A DNA stretch of 64,000 bases from JAEMQF01 sp963775015 (GCA_963775015.1 CAVZHI010000012.1:1-64000); one strand, 5' to 3'; numbered from the stretch's first letter, positions 41,131-50,892 are shown. The notes: generated from the sequence alone by a model not told the origin. Program-made: numbers and translations.

Positions 41131-42271
41131 GTGACCCGTTTCAGTGACCTGCACCTGGCCAGCGTGATCGCCCTGACCAGTGCCTTGAGCCTTTGCGCCT
41201 GTTCGTCGATCGAGAACTTCGCCGCCGGCGACCGCGTCGACTACCGCACCGCGCCTGCGAAAGTCGTGCCGCTCGACGTTCCGCCCGACCTCACGCAACT
41301 CGCGCGCGACTCGCGCTATCAGCCGCAGGCCGGCGCCGTCAGCGCGGCGGCGTTCCAGGCCGGTGGCACAGCGCCGCGCAGCGCGGCGGCGACTGCGCTG
41401 GTGGCGCCGCGGGCCCTGGGCAACGTGCGCATCGAGCGCGAAGGCAACCAGCGCTGGCTGCGCACGCCGCTCAGCCCGGAACAGCTCTGGCCCCAGTTGC
41501 AGGCGTTCTGGAAAGAAAACGGCATGACGCTGATCGTTGACCAGCCTGTGATCGGCGTCATGGAAACCGAATGGGCGGAGAACCGCGCCAAGCTGCCCGA
41601 CGACTTTTTGCGCCGCACCCTCGGGCGAATCATCGAGTCGCTTTATTCGACGGGCGAACGCGACAAGTACCTGATGCGTGTCGAACGCAGTGCCGCGGGG
41701 TCGGATGTGTTCATCGCCCACCGAGGCCTGCTCGAGACCGTCAGGACCGACGGTGCGCGCCAGCTCGATTCGACCGTGTGGGTGCGCCGCCCGAACGACC
41801 CCGAACTCGAGGCCACGCTGCTGACGCGACTCATGGTCAAACTCGGATTGACCGACGAGCAAGCGAAAGCGGTGCTGGTGCCGCCGGTCGTCGCAGCGCC
41901 TGCACGGGCACGCGTTGTCGAGGGCGAACCTGCGGCGACGCTGCAGGTGGACGACAACTTCGAGCGCGCCTGGCGCCGTGTCGGCCTGGCGCTGGACCGC
42001 AGCTGGCTTCACCGTCGAAGACCGCGACCGCGCGCAAGGCTTGTACTTCGTTCGCTACATCGATCCGGCGTTCGCCGGCCAGGAAGAGCCCGGATTTTTT
42101 GCCAAGCTGTTCGGCGCCGACAAAGGCGACAGCGGGCCGAAGAAATACCGCATCTTCGTCAAGGCCGACGGTTCGGGAAGCAGGGTCTCGGTATTGAACG
42201 CGCTCGGAACTCCCGAGAACGGAGACACGGGCAAGCGCATCATCTCGCTCCTGATCGACGACCTCAAGTAA
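41131..42271 (+). CDS. bamC: Outer-membrane assembly lipoprotein BamC, frameshifted
   Basis: Component of the Bam complex. About 379 residues. Lipoprotein signal with lipobox-like ALSLCAC, then the BamC-typical region DYRTAPAKVVPLDVPPDLTQ and two helix-grip-like domains (RWLRTPLSPEQLWPQLQAFW; DDNFERAWRRVGLALDRS ... FTVEDRDRAQGLYFVRY). An extra base near 42006 breaks the frame and makes the raw reading frame run into the next gene. GTG start at 41131. The restored end is IISLLIDDLK at 42271. Confidence 0.92.
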
Positions 42272-42303
42272 CTCGCAGCGCGTTCAGATCAGCGGCGCTG
42301 CAC

Positions 42304-43089
42304 GTGCGCTTTTGCAGCCTGGGCAGCGGCAGCAGTGGCAACGCCACGCTCGTCGAAGCGCGCAGCAGCACCACGACGACGCGAGTTCTGATCGACTGTG
42401 GGTTTTCGCTGCGCGAGCTGGACCTGCGACTCGCGCGCGCCGGCCTGGAACTGCAGCAGATCGACGCCGTCTTCGTGACCCACGAGCATGGCGACCATGT
42501 CGGCTGCGCGCTCGGCCTGGCGCAGCGCCACGGCATCCCCCTGTGGATGAGCCGCGGCACCTGGCGCGCGATCGGCGAACCCGCCTTGCCGGACGCGCCG
42601 GCGGGGCCGAATTTCGCGCGCGACGGCGACGTTGTCTGCATCGGCGACATCGAGCTTCGGCCGTTCACCGTCCCGCACGATGCGCAGGAGCCGTTGCAAC
42701 TGCGCTGCAGCGACGGGCGATCTCGCCTCGGCGTTCTGACCGACGTCGGCTCGGTCACGCCGCACCTGCTGAGCGCACTGCACGATTGCGACGCGCTGCT
42801 GCTCGAGTGCAACCACGACGCCGCCCTGCTCGCGGGGTCAAGCTACCCGGCATCCTTGAAGGCGCGCATCGGCGGGCGGCTCGGTCATCTGGCGAACGAC
42901 GTCGCTGCAAAGATCCTCGGCGAGCTGCGGGTGCGCAATCTGCAACACCTCGTCGCGGCGCACTTGAGCGAGCGCAACAACCGGCCGGCGTTGGCACGCC
43001 TGGCGTTGGCCGAAGCCTGTGGTGCGGTTGCTGCGGACATTGTTGTCGCCGATCCGACTCTGGGGTTCGATTGGTTGAGCATCGCCTGA
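42304..43089 (+). CDS. Metallo-beta-lactamase-fold hydrolase (YycJ/WalJ-like)
   Basis: 261 residues starting at GTG 42304 (RFCSLGSGSSGNATLV). The zinc motif VTHEHGDHVG, the later VPHDAQEP, and the final AAHLSERNN match the YycJ/WalJ group of MBL-fold proteins, some of which are 5' exonucleases. The family member is clear, the substrate is not. Separated from bamC by 32 bp and followed by a strong terminator. Confidence 0.9.
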   Translation: MRFCSLGSGSSGNATLVEARSSTTTTRVLIDCGFSLRELDLRLARAGLELQQIDAVFVTHEHGDHVGCALGLAQRHGIPLWMSRGTWRAIGEPALPDAPAGPNFARDGDVVCIGDIELRPFTVPHDAQEPLQLRCSDGRSRLGVLTDVGSVTPHLLSALHDCDALLLECNHDAALLAGSSYPASLKARIGGRLGHLANDVAAKILGELRVRNLQHLVAAHLSERNNRPALARLALAEACGAVAADIVVADPTLGFDWLSIA

Positions 43090-43112
43090 CGCCTCGGCCA
43101 CAACGCCACGCA

Positions 43113-43141
43113 CAAAAAAGCCGCCCGAAGGCGGCTTTTTG
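43113..43141. terminator. Strong bidirectional rho-independent terminator
   Basis: A run of A, a GCCGCC/GGCGGC stem with a short CGAA-type loop, and a run of T lie between two convergent genes (MBL hydrolase and the Ala-rich lipoprotein). It fits intrinsic termination in both directions. Confidence 0.88.
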
Positions 43142-43156
43142 AAATCGACGCAGCGA

Positions 43157-43459
43157 TTACTTCTTGACGGCCTCGACGGCCTTCGTCGCTGCATCCTTGG
43201 CAGCGTCGGTGGCCTTGCCCGCCATGTCCTTGGCGGCATCGGTCGCAGCACCCATGGCGGCCGAAGCGGCGCCGGTGGCTGCGGTGGTTGCCGTGCTGAC
43301 TGCGGCCGATGCGGCTGCGGCCACCACCGGCACAACAGCCGAAGCCGCTGCAGCAGCGGCTTTGGCGGCCGGCGCGGGAACGGCGGCTTCTTCTTTCTTG
43401 CCGCAAGCGGCCAGGGCAAGGGCGGCGACCAGGGTGGCCAGGAATACAGACGTCTTCAT
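43157..43459 (-). CDS. Small alanine-rich lipoprotein with amphipathic repeats
   Basis: 100 residues. Lipoprotein signal (SVFLATLVAALALAAC, lipobox LAAC, Cys about 18), KKEEA, an almost pure Ala/Val/Pro stretch, then repeated ATDAAKD-type segments (GAATDAAKDMAGKATDAAKD). The helical repeat recalls LEA-like or envelope spacer proteins. Start MKTSVFL at 43459. Function unknown. Confidence 0.75.
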   Translation of the reverse strand: MKTSVFLATLVAALALAACGKKEEAAVPAPAAKAAAAAASAVVPVVAAAASAAVSTATTAATGAASAAMGAATDAAKDMAGKATDAAKDAATKAVEAVKK

Positions 43460-43593
43460 TACTATCCTCAATGCAAAGTTTGGAAAGAGTGATCGGAGAT
43501 CGCATCGATGCGGCGTTCACTCGCGGCACCGAACATGATGCGCAAAGGGAGCGGGTCCCCTTGAACAACCTGCGAGTATAGCTGCGGTCCGAG

Positions 43594-44082
43594 TCAGAGC
43601 CCGAGCTGAGTCGCCGGGAACGCTTCTTCCGAGCGTTGGTAGACGCCATCGAACTGCTCCCGCGCGCGCACGGCGTCGCCCGCGTGCCGCGACACGCTGC
43701 CGCGGTAATGCACGGTGTCGACGAGGCGCAGCGTCAGCACGCCGGGAATGAGCAACAGCGTGGGCATCTGCCCGGCTTCGAGTTCGTCGTTGACCCGGCA
43801 CTCGACGATGTGCGACCAGGTGCGCCGCCAAGCCACCCAGCGTGGGTGCAGGCGCGCGATTTCTTCGAAGCCGCGCGCCAGGATCACCAACCTGCGGTGC
43901 GGCGACGACCACTGGGTTAGGTTCTCAACGAGCGCCGGCTCGTTCAGCGGCCAGTCGGCAAAGTTCTCGTCGCAAAGGAAGATCTCGCGGCAACTCTGCG
44001 TCGCCGCTTCCCTGGTCGCGTGTCGCACCGCGTCGTGAAACGCGCCACGCGTCGTGATCGCCACATGCTCTGCAGCCTGCAT
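43594..44082 (-). CDS. Uncharacterised conserved protein downstream of roxA
   Basis: 162 residues, soluble, no signal peptide. Contains SCREIFLCDENFADWPLNEPALVENL and HRRLVILARGFEEIARLHPRWVAWRRTW. It lies 15 bp after the ribosomal oxygenase gene, same strand. I recall similar proteins as DUF7931, but this is from memory. No catalytic motif is evident. Confidence 0.75.
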   Translation of the reverse strand: MQAAEHVAITTRGAFHDAVRHATREAATQSCREIFLCDENFADWPLNEPALVENLTQWSSPHRRLVILARGFEEIARLHPRWVAWRRTWSHIVECRVNDELEAGQMPTLLLIPGVLTLRLVDTVHYRGSVSRHAGDAVRAREQFDGVYQRSEEAFPATQLGL

Positions 44083-44097
44083 CGGCCCCCCCTGAAA

Positions 44098-45223
44098 TCA
44101 GGAATCGCGCACCTCGAGCCAGCCGCATCGGGCCCATTCGCCCACCAGAGACCGCGCCTGCGCGCTCAATTGCAACACGTCTTCCGGCGCCAGCATATGC
44201 CGATCGGCGAGGCGCCTCAAGAGGATTGCGTCACGCCCCGAGGCGCGGAACGACTCGCCGTTGATGAACACATGCTGCGCGTCGTAAAGCATTCGGCTGC
44301 GCGGCGCGAGAAACACCGCGCAGCGGCGTTGCAGCGCTGGCCCGGGCCCGAAAACGACGTTCTGCTTCGGTTCGCTCAGCAGTTCGCCCAGCGCACGCGC
44401 CAGCTGCTTCGGGTCAGACATCTCGCGCCGCAGCGCGTCAGCGGCGAATTGGCGCAAGCGCGGCGGGATCTGCCCTGGGGTGTCGGTCGCGCCTTGCTCG
44501 CGGGTCTTGGTAATGCGCCGCGCCGGCACCCGGCGCGTCGGGTTCGAGCCAGCGCTGCAACAGCTCGTCGACAAGGCTGCGCGCGTGCGGCGCGCGAAAG
44601 CCGATCGACGCCGTCATGCACGCGCCGCGCGCTTGGCCTTCATGGGCCCAGAGCGGCGGCAGGTACAGCATGTCGCCGGGTTCGAGCAGCCAACGCTGCT
44701 CAGCGCGAAAGTTGGTGAGAATTTTCAGCGGCGCGGTCCTGGACAGCCTGGGCGCAGCGACGCGGCCGATGCGCCATTCGCGCACGCCTTCGACTTGCAG
44801 CAGAAACACGTCGTAAGAGTCGAGGTGCGGCCCGACGCCGCCGCCGTCAGTCGCGTACGACAACATCAAGTCGTCCAGGCGCGCGTCGGGGACGAAACGA
44901 AAGCGCTCGAGCAGGTCGTGCGCGGCGCGCACATGCAGGTCGAGGCCCTGCACGAGCAGGGTCCACTTCGGCTTCGCGACGCTCGGAATCGCGCGGCGCT
45001 TGAACGGGCCATGTTGCAAGGTCCAGCCTCGCTCATCGTGCGTCACCAGGCGCGACTCGACGGCGTCGTTTGCGGCCAGGGCGAACAGCTGCGCGCGCCC
45101 GATCAGCGGCTGAATACCCGGCAGCGCACCGCGGATCAACAGCGGCTCCTTCTGCCAATGGCGCGCCATGAACTCGCGCGGCGACAGGCCGCCCAGCAAG
45201 GGCGTCGGGGTCTCGATTCTCAT
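44098..45223 (-). CDS. roxA: JmjC-type ribosomal oxygenase (L16 arginine hydroxylase-like), frameshifted
   Basis: Cupin/JmjC Fe(II)/2-oxoglutarate oxygenase of the YcfD/RoxA family, which hydroxylates an arginine of ribosomal protein L16. About 375 residues. The N-terminus MRIETPTPLLGGLSPREFM with HWQKEPLLIRGA, the iron ligands in GPHLDSYDVFLLQVEG and YLPPLWAHEGQA, and a C-terminal winged region (VFINGESFRASGRDAILLRR) all fit. An indel near 44520 splits it. Divergent from the FKBP gene. Confidence 0.9.
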
Positions 45224-45248
45224 GCGCGCATTGTGCGATCATGATCGC

Positions 45249-45770
45249 ATGCTCATCCAGGCCCCCTGCGTCGTCAGCCTCGTCTGGCGCGTCGAAGACA
45301 CGCAAGGCAACGTCATCGACGAACTGACCGACCCGGTGGAATTTTTCGTCGGCGGCGACGACCTGCTCGCAAAAATCGAAGAGGTGCTGATCGACCAGCA
45401 GGCCGGGTTCACAACGCGCGTCCAGCTCGAGCCCGAGCACGCATTCGGCGACTACGACGCGAAACTCGTTTTCTTCGAAGAGCGCACGGCGATGGTCGAG
45501 CCGATCGAAGTCGGCATGCAGTTCGACGGCCCGCCCCCGGGCGCTGCGACCGCCGACATGCCGCCCGATCTGGTCTACACCGTCACCGAGGTCTACCCGC
45601 AGCACGTCGTGATTGACGGCAATCACCCGCTCGCCGGAATGGCGCTGCGCCTGCAATTGACCGTGCACGGCGTGCGCGAAGCGACCGAGAGCGAGATCGA
45701 GTCCGGCAGCGTCAGTGAGCCATTGTTCAGCGTGCTGAGCGGCGCGCGGCCGGGTTCAGCCCTGCACTGA
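45249..45770 (+). CDS. FKBP-type peptidyl-prolyl isomerase (SlyD-like)
   Basis: 173 residues with the SlyD layout: SLVWRVEDTQGNVIDEL, PVEFFVGGDDLLAKIEEVLI and LEPEHAFGDYDAKLV, the flap domain inserted in the FKBP fold, then HPLAGMALRLQLTVHGVREAT. It lacks the His-rich metal-binding tail of E. coli SlyD. Convergent with dut. Confidence 0.88.
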   Translation: MLIQAPCVVSLVWRVEDTQGNVIDELTDPVEFFVGGDDLLAKIEEVLIDQQAGFTTRVQLEPEHAFGDYDAKLVFFEERTAMVEPIEVGMQFDGPPPGAATADMPPDLVYTVTEVYPQHVVIDGNHPLAGMALRLQLTVHGVREATESEIESGSVSEPLFSVLSGARPGSALH

Positions 45771-45788
45771 GGCAGACGTCTGCAGCCT

Positions 45789-46238
45789 TCAGTGCTTCCC
45801 GGTCGAGCCGAATCCGCCCGCACCACGGTCCGACGCCTCAAACTCGGCGACGCGCCGAAACGTCGCTTGCACGACGGGAACGATCACGAGCTGCGCGATC
45901 CGCTCCATCGGTTGCACCGTGAAGACGCTGCTGCCGCGGTTCCAGCAGCTCACCATCAACGCGCCCTGGTAGTCGGAATCGATCAGGCCCACCAGGTTGC
46001 CGAGCACGATGCCGTGTTTGTGGCCCAGGCCCGAACGCGGCAGGATCATCGCGGCCAAACCGGGGTCGCCGATGTGGATCGCCAGGCCCGTCGGGATGAG
46101 TTTGCACTGCCCCGGCTCGAGGACCATCGCGGCGTCCAGGCATGCCCTCAAGTCGAGCCCCGCGCTGCCCGGCGTCGCGTACGCCGGCAGGTGCTCAGCG
46201 ATGCGTGCGTCGAGCACTTTCAGGTCAATCGTCGTCAT
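45789..46238 (-). CDS. dut: dUTP diphosphatase
   Basis: Hydrolyses dUTP to dUMP. 149 residues, intact. All five trimeric dUTPase motifs: PGSAGLDLRACLD, PRSGLGHKHGIVLGN, GLIDSDYQGALMV, MERIAQLVIVP, RGAGGFGSTG. The start overlaps the coaBC stop (ATGA), the familiar coaBC-dut pairing. Confidence 0.97.
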   Translation of the reverse strand: MTTIDLKVLDARIAEHLPAYATPGSAGLDLRACLDAAMVLEPGQCKLIPTGLAIHIGDPGLAAMILPRSGLGHKHGIVLGNLVGLIDSDYQGALMVSCWNRGSSVFTVQPMERIAQLVIVPVVQATFRRVAEFEASDRGAGGFGSTGKH

Positions 46239-47455
46239 GTCGTGGTCTTCGCAATTCGGGCGGCGATCTCGCGCACCAGTTCGCGCGCCAGGCTCAGTTT
46301 GTCGGCACGTGCCAGTTCGCGGGTGCCGTTCGCATCGACGAGCGTCAAGGCGTTGTGATCAGAGCCGAAAGTCGCTGCGCCGATGTTCGCGACGATGAGC
46401 GGCAGCTTCTTGCGCAGCAACTTTTCGCGCGCGTGCTGGACCATGTCTTCGCTTTCCGCGGCGAACCCCACGCAGTACGGCCCTGGCCTCAAACTCGCGA
46501 CCGAGGCGAGGATGTCAGGGTTCTCCGCGAGCTCGAGCGCAGGCGCCGCACTGCCCGCTTTCTTCTTGATCTTTTGCGGCGCGGCACGCACCACGCGCCA
46601 GTCGGCCACCGCCGCGGTGGCGACAAACACATCATGCGCCGCGGCGAGCGGCAGCACGGCGTCGAACATCTGCTGCGCGCTCACGACGTCGATGCGGCGC
46701 ACGCCGCGCGGCGTCTCCAGGTGCACCGGCCCGGCGATCAGCGTCACCTGCGCACCCGCCTCGGCCGCAGCGCGCGCGATCGCGAAGCCCATCTTGCCGC
46801 TCGACAGATTCGTCAGGCCGCGCACCGGGTCGATCGCCTCGAACGTCGGGCCCGCCGTGAGCAGGACGGATTTGCCGAGCAGCGCCTTGGGCTGAAAGTG
46901 CGAGATCAGTTCTTCGAGCAACTCTTCCGCCTCGAGCATGCGCCCATCGCCGACTTCACCGCACGCCTGGTCGCCACTCGCTGGGCCGAGCACGCTCGCG
47001 CCGTCGGCGCGCAGTTGCGCGACGTTGCGCTGCGTCGCCGGGTGCGCCCACATTTCGCGGTTCATCGCCGGGGCCACGAGCAGCGCGCAGCTCGAGATCG
47101 GCCGCGCCAGACAGAGCAGGCTCAACAGATCGTCGGCGAGCCCGTGCGCGAGCTTGGCGATGAAGTCGGCGCTCGCCGGGGCGACGAGCACCGCGTCGGC
47201 GTCGCGCGTCAGGTTGATGTGCGCCATGTTGTTCGCTTCGCGCGCGTCCCACTGGCTCGTGTACACCGTCCGGCCGGAGAGCGCCTGCATCGTCACCGAT
47301 GTCATGAACTGCTCGGCCGCCTGCGTCATCACGACTTGCACGCTGGCGCCGGCCTTCACCAGCCCGCGCGCCAACTCGGCGCTCTTGAAGCAGGCGACGC
47401 CGCCGGTCAGGCCGAGCACGATGTGCTTGCCGGCGAGGTCCAGTTGATCGCTCAT
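46235..47455 (-). CDS. coaBC: Bifunctional phosphopantothenoylcysteine decarboxylase/synthetase
   Basis: Two steps of coenzyme A synthesis. 406 residues, intact. The N-terminal CoaC flavoprotein domain (LGLTGGVACFKSAELARGLVK; catalytic His in NNMAHINLTRDADAVLVAPA; APAMNREMW) is joined to C-terminal CoaB (LLTAGPTFEAIDPVRGLTN; SSGKMGFAIARAAAEAGA). Start MSDQLDLAGK at 47455. Confidence 0.96.
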   Translation of the reverse strand: MSDQLDLAGKHIVLGLTGGVACFKSAELARGLVKAGASVQVVMTQAAEQFMTSVTMQALSGRTVYTSQWDAREANNMAHINLTRDADAVLVAPASADFIAKLAHGLADDLLSLLCLARPISSCALLVAPAMNREMWAHPATQRNVAQLRADGASVLGPASGDQACGEVGDGRMLEAEELLEELISHFQPKALLGKSVLLTAGPTFEAIDPVRGLTNLSSGKMGFAIARAAAEAGAQVTLIAGPVHLETPRGVRRIDVVSAQQMFDAVLPLAAAHDVFVATAAVADWRVVRAAPQKIKKKAGSAAPALELAENPDILASVASLRPGPYCVGFAAESEDMVQHAREKLLRKKLPLIVANIGAATFGSDHNALTLVDANGTRELARADKLSLARELVREIAARIAKTTT

Positions 47456-47491
47456 CGTGATTGCCAGGTTCATCGCGGGCGCCATTGTGGC

Positions 47492-48280
47492 TTATCGATT
47501 CAACCAGCGCCGCGACAGGAAGCTCAGCGCGTCGACGAGCGCGACGAGCGCGATCATGCCGATCAGCACCGTCGACGTTTCGCGCATCTGGAACAACCCC
47601 AGGTGGTAGCTCAACATCTGACCCAGGCCACCCGCGCCGACGACACCGAGCACCGCGGCGGCACGAATGTTGTTCTCCCAGCGGTACAGCGTATAGCTGA
47701 TGACCTGCGGCCAGATCTGCGGCAGCGTCGCGTAGAGAAAGATTCGCAACTCGGACACACCGCGCACGCGCAGCGCAAACGCGGGCCCAGGCGTGGCGTT
47801 TTCGATGCTCTCGGCAAAAAGGCGCCCGAGAACTCCCGCCGTGTGCAACGCCAGCGCCAGCGTACCGGGAAACGGCCCCAGGCCGGCGCAAATGAGCAGC
47901 AACGACGCCCACACGAGTTCGGGAATGCTGCGCAGCGCGTTGAGCAGCAACCTCGCGGGGGGTTTGGCCCACGCCACATCTTCCGCATGCACCTTTGCCG
48001 CGGGCAAGGCCAGCGCCAGCCCGAGCAGCGCGGCGAGCAGCGTGCCAAGTGCCGACATCGCCAGCGTTTCGAGCAGCGCGTACCCGGCCTTGTTCAGGAA
48101 AGCGGGCGACGTTTCGGGCGGGAAGAATCCGGCGAGGAACTTGCCCATCTTCGCCAGCGCGTCGGGGGCGAGGAAATCGCCCCACTTCAGATTCAACGAG
48201 GCAAAGCTCGCGACGACGAGCAGGAGCACGCCTGCCGTGACCCAGCAAGCCTTGCAGCGCGCACGCGCGACGACGTTCAC
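47492..48280 (-). CDS. PhnE-type ABC transporter permease (second)
   Basis: 262 residues, several membrane segments. The permease signature region NALRSIPELVWASLLLICAGLGPFPG and SELRIFLYATLPQIWPQVISY with GAGGLGQML is typical of PhnE. GTG at 48280 is the proposed start, 4 bp after the previous permease stop. It forms a heteromeric pore with the first permease. Confidence 0.9.
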   Translation of the reverse strand: MNVVARARCKACWVTAGVLLLVVASFASLNLKWGDFLAPDALAKMGKFLAGFFPPETSPAFLNKAGYALLETLAMSALGTLLAALLGLALALPAAKVHAEDVAWAKPPARLLLNALRSIPELVWASLLLICAGLGPFPGTLALALHTAGVLGRLFAESIENATPGPAFALRVRGVSELRIFLYATLPQIWPQVISYTLYRWENNIRAAAVLGVVGAGGLGQMLSYHLGLFQMRETSTVLIGMIALVALVDALSFLSRRWLNR

Positions 48281-48284
48281 TGCG

Positions 48285-49142
48285 TCACCCCAGTTCCTTG
48301 CGCAGCCATGCGCTGAAACGATCGGCGATCGCGACGAGCAGGATGAACACGAGCAGGATCGAGCTGACCTCGGCGCCGGCGAACATCTTCGACGCGTTGT
48401 CGAGTTCCTGGCCCAGACCACCTGCGCCGACGAAGCCGAGCACGACCGAGGAGCGGATCGCACATTCCCAGCGGTACACGGTGTAGCTCACAAGTTCGGT
48501 CGAGCACTGCGGCAGCGTGCCGTAGAAAAACGCCTGGAGCCGGCTCGCGCCGTTGCGCAGCAGGGCCTGCGTCGCCGCAGCGTCGCCGCTTTCCAGGATC
48601 TCGGCGTAGACCTTGCCGAGCATGCCGCCATAGGCGATGGCGATCGCGATCACACCCGAGGTCGGCCCGAGGCCGACGACACGAACGAAGATGAGTGCCC
48701 ACACGAGCTCGGGAATGCTGCGCAGCACGATCGCAACCCAGCGTGTCGCCTGCCGCACCGCGTAGGGCAGCGCCGCCATGCGGCCCGTCAAGGCGCTGAT
48801 CGACAGGCGCGCCGTTGCCAACAGTGCCAACGGCACGGCAAGGCAGAACGCGAGGCTCAAGCCGGCCGTGGCGATCGCGACGGTGCGCCAGGTTTCGCGC
48901 AGCAGCAAGGCGAGGAACTCGGCGTCGTGGCGCGGCGGCACGAAGTCGGCCAGAAACTTGGCCGTGAACTTCAGGCTGCGCGCGTCGAACAAGTCCCAGG
49001 GGCGGAATTCGGTCCAGACCAGCATCGGCCAGAGCAACACCGCGACCAGCAGCACCAGGCCGAGCCGCCCGCGCGCGGCCGGGTCGTTGATGCGACGCTT
49101 GCGCAAGGGGACGCGCAGCGCCGCCGGAATCGAGGCCGTCAT
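48285..49142 (-). CDS. PhnE-type ABC transporter permease (first)
   Basis: 285 residues. ALLLRETWRTVAIATAGLSL, IVLRSIPELVWALIFVRVVGLGP and SYTVYRWECAIRSSVVLGFVGAGGLGQEL show the phosphonate-type permease family. Paralogous to the next gene; 4 bp after the ATPase stop. Confidence 0.9.
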   Translation of the reverse strand: MTASIPAALRVPLRKRRINDPAARGRLGLVLLVAVLLWPMLVWTEFRPWDLFDARSLKFTAKFLADFVPPRHDAEFLALLLRETWRTVAIATAGLSLAFCLAVPLALLATARLSISALTGRMAALPYAVRQATRWVAIVLRSIPELVWALIFVRVVGLGPTSGVIAIAIAYGGMLGKVYAEILESGDAAATQALLRNGASRLQAFFYGTLPQCSTELVSYTVYRWECAIRSSVVLGFVGAGGLGQELDNASKMFAGAEVSSILLVFILLVAIADRFSAWLRKELG

Positions 49143-49146
49143 CGCA

Positions 49147-49995
49147 CTAGCGGCAGGTCATCGGCCGCTCGATCTCGGGCTCGCCCGGCAGCGTGTACGG
49201 ATACGGCGCTGCGCCTTCAAGCTGAGAAGTCAGTTCGTCTTCGTGGTCGGCGTACAACTCGCGCAACATCGCATCGCTGACCTTCGTGCTCGGCAGGTCG
49301 AACATGACGCTGCCGTCGCGCAGCGCGACGATGCGCTCGAAGCTCGCGCGCGCCACTTCCACCTGGTGCAGCGTCGTCACCAGGGTCGCGCCGCTGTCGC
49401 GCGCGGCGCCGACGATCGCGGCGATCGCCTGCGCGGCGCGAGTCGGGTCGAGCGCCGACAGCGGCTCATCGATCAACAACAACTCGGCTCCCGACACCAG
49501 GGCGCGCGCCAGCCCGACGCGTTGGCGCTCGCCGCCGGAGAGCCGGTCGACGCGATCGAAGAGCTTTTCCGCCATGTCGAAATGCGCCAATGCGGCCTGC
49601 GCGGCGTCGCTGCCCACGGGATAGAACAGCGAGCGCAGGCTCGTCCAGAAACCGCGGTGGGCGAGCTGGCCGGCGAGCACCGACGTCACAACACGCTGGC
49701 GTGGCGGCAACGGCGGCACTTGTGGCGCGAGGAACAGGCGCGAACGCAACCGGTGCAGGCGCCGCCGCGACAGCGCCCAGGGCGCGTTGCCGAACAGTTG
49801 CACGCGCCCCTGCGTCGGGCGCAACGCGCACGCGATCGCCTGGAGCAAGGTCGTCTTGCCCGCGCCCGACGGTCCGATGATCGCGACCCGCTCGCCGCGC
49901 GTCACGCTCAGGTCGACCGCGTCGATCGCCAAAGCGCCGGCGCGAGCCGCGGGATGGCGCGCGCTGACGCCCTGGAGCGCGAGAACAGCAGGCAA
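49147..49995 (-). CDS. PhnC-type ABC transporter ATP-binding protein
   Basis: 282 residues. Walker A IIGPSGAGKTTLLQ, signature LSGGERQRVGLARAL, Walker B LLLIDEPLSALDP and switch His in TTLHQVEVA. Energises import of phosphonate, phosphite or a related oxyanion. It lies 15 bp after the binding protein stop. Confidence 0.92.
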   Translation of the reverse strand: MPAVLALQGVSARHPAARAGALAIDAVDLSVTRGERVAIIGPSGAGKTTLLQAIACALRPTQGRVQLFGNAPWALSRRRLHRLRSRLFLAPQVPPLPPRQRVVTSVLAGQLAHRGFWTSLRSLFYPVGSDAAQAALAHFDMAEKLFDRVDRLSGGERQRVGLARALVSGAELLLIDEPLSALDPTRAAQAIAAIVGAARDSGATLVTTLHQVEVARASFERIVALRDGSVMFDLPSTKVSDAMLRELYADHEDELTSQLEGAAPYPYTLPGEPEIERPMTCR

Positions 49996-50010
49996 GCGCG
50001 GCTCCCGCGC

Positions 50011-50892
50011 CTACTGCGACAAACCGCGCAGCAGACCGGCGTTTTCGGCGGCGCTTCGGATGCCGTTGTAGTTTTCGACTTTCGTCGGAACGAACTTCGC
50101 GGCGCGTTGCAGTTTGAGAATTTCCGCGCCCTGCGCGGTGCCGGGCTTCAGGTCGAGAAACGCTTGCGCGATCTTCTCGCGCAAGGCGGCCGGCATGTCG
50201 GCGTGCACGGTCCAGTTGTAGTCGAAGTAACCCGGCGTCGTGTAGAACACCTTGACCGCGGCGGGATCGACCTTCTTCTCTTCGACGAACTTGTTCCACA
50301 CCGAAATGTTGAGTGCGCCCGCGTCGACCTTGCCGCTGGCGACGGCGGCGATCGTCGCGTCGTGCGCACCGGAGAAACTGACGCGCTTCAGGTCCTTGTC
50401 GGGGTCGATCTTCGCCGCGAGCAGGAAGCTGCGCGGCATGAGATGGCCCGAGGTGCTCGATTGCGAACCGAAGCTCAGCGTCTTGCCCTTCAGGTCTTCG
50501 AGCTTGTCGATGCCGCTGTCCTTGGACGCAATGAAGACCGACTTGAACGCCGTGTCTTCTTCGCGCTGCACGAGCGGTATCGTCTTGCCGCCTGAGCGCA
50601 CCGAGCTTTGCACGAAGGTGAATCCGCCGAACCAGGCGAGGTCGATCTTGCGGTTCACCAGGGTCTCGACGGCGGCCGCGTAGTCGGTCACCGGAGTCCA
50701 CTCCACTTTCATTCCGAGCCGGCTTTCCAGGTATCTGCCCAGCGGCTCGAACTTGCGCGCCAGTTCCGTCGGCGATTCGTCGGGAATGGCACTCACGCGC
50801 AGCACCTGCTGGGCCTGCACGCCAACGCCGAACGCGAGCAACGCGCAAGTCATCAGCGCACGCAGGGTACGAGACGATGAAAAGCTGATCAT
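50011..50892 (-). CDS. PhnD-type periplasmic oxyanion-binding protein
   Basis: 293 residues with signal peptide (LRALMTCALLAFGVGVQA). The body VLRVSAIPDESPTELARKFEPL, DYAAAVETLVNRKIDLAWFGG and SQSSTSGHLMPRSF is of the PhnD/phosphite-binding fold. Some close-looking proteins are annotated as putative selenate binders; from memory this sequence style is nearer to those than to E. coli PhnD. The true ligand (phosphonate, phosphite, selenate or other) is not decided by sequence here. First gene of a four-gene transporter operon. Confidence 0.85.
   Translation of the reverse strand: MISFSSSRTLRALMTCALLAFGVGVQAQQVLRVSAIPDESPTELARKFEPLGRYLESRLGMKVEWTPVTDYAAAVETLVNRKIDLAWFGGFTFVQSSVRSGGKTIPLVQREEDTAFKSVFIASKDSGIDKLEDLKGKTLSFGSQSSTSGHLMPRSFLLAAKIDPDKDLKRVSFSGAHDATIAAVASGKVDAGALNISVWNKFVEEKKVDPAAVKVFYTTPGYFDYNWTVHADMPAALREKIAQAFLDLKPGTAQGAEILKLQRAAKFVPTKVENYNGIRSAAENAGLLRGLSQ

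Noticed and set aside
41074..43089. Apparent 671-residue fusion of BamC with a metallo-hydrolase
   Set aside because: The fusion exists only because of one extra base near 42006. The true BamC C-terminus is in another frame and ends at 42271, and the hydrolase has its own start at 42304.
46142..48316. A 724-residue plus-strand reading frame opposite dut, coaBC and a permease
   Set aside because: It covers three well-supported genes on the other strand and its product is Arg/His/Gln-rich with no domain.
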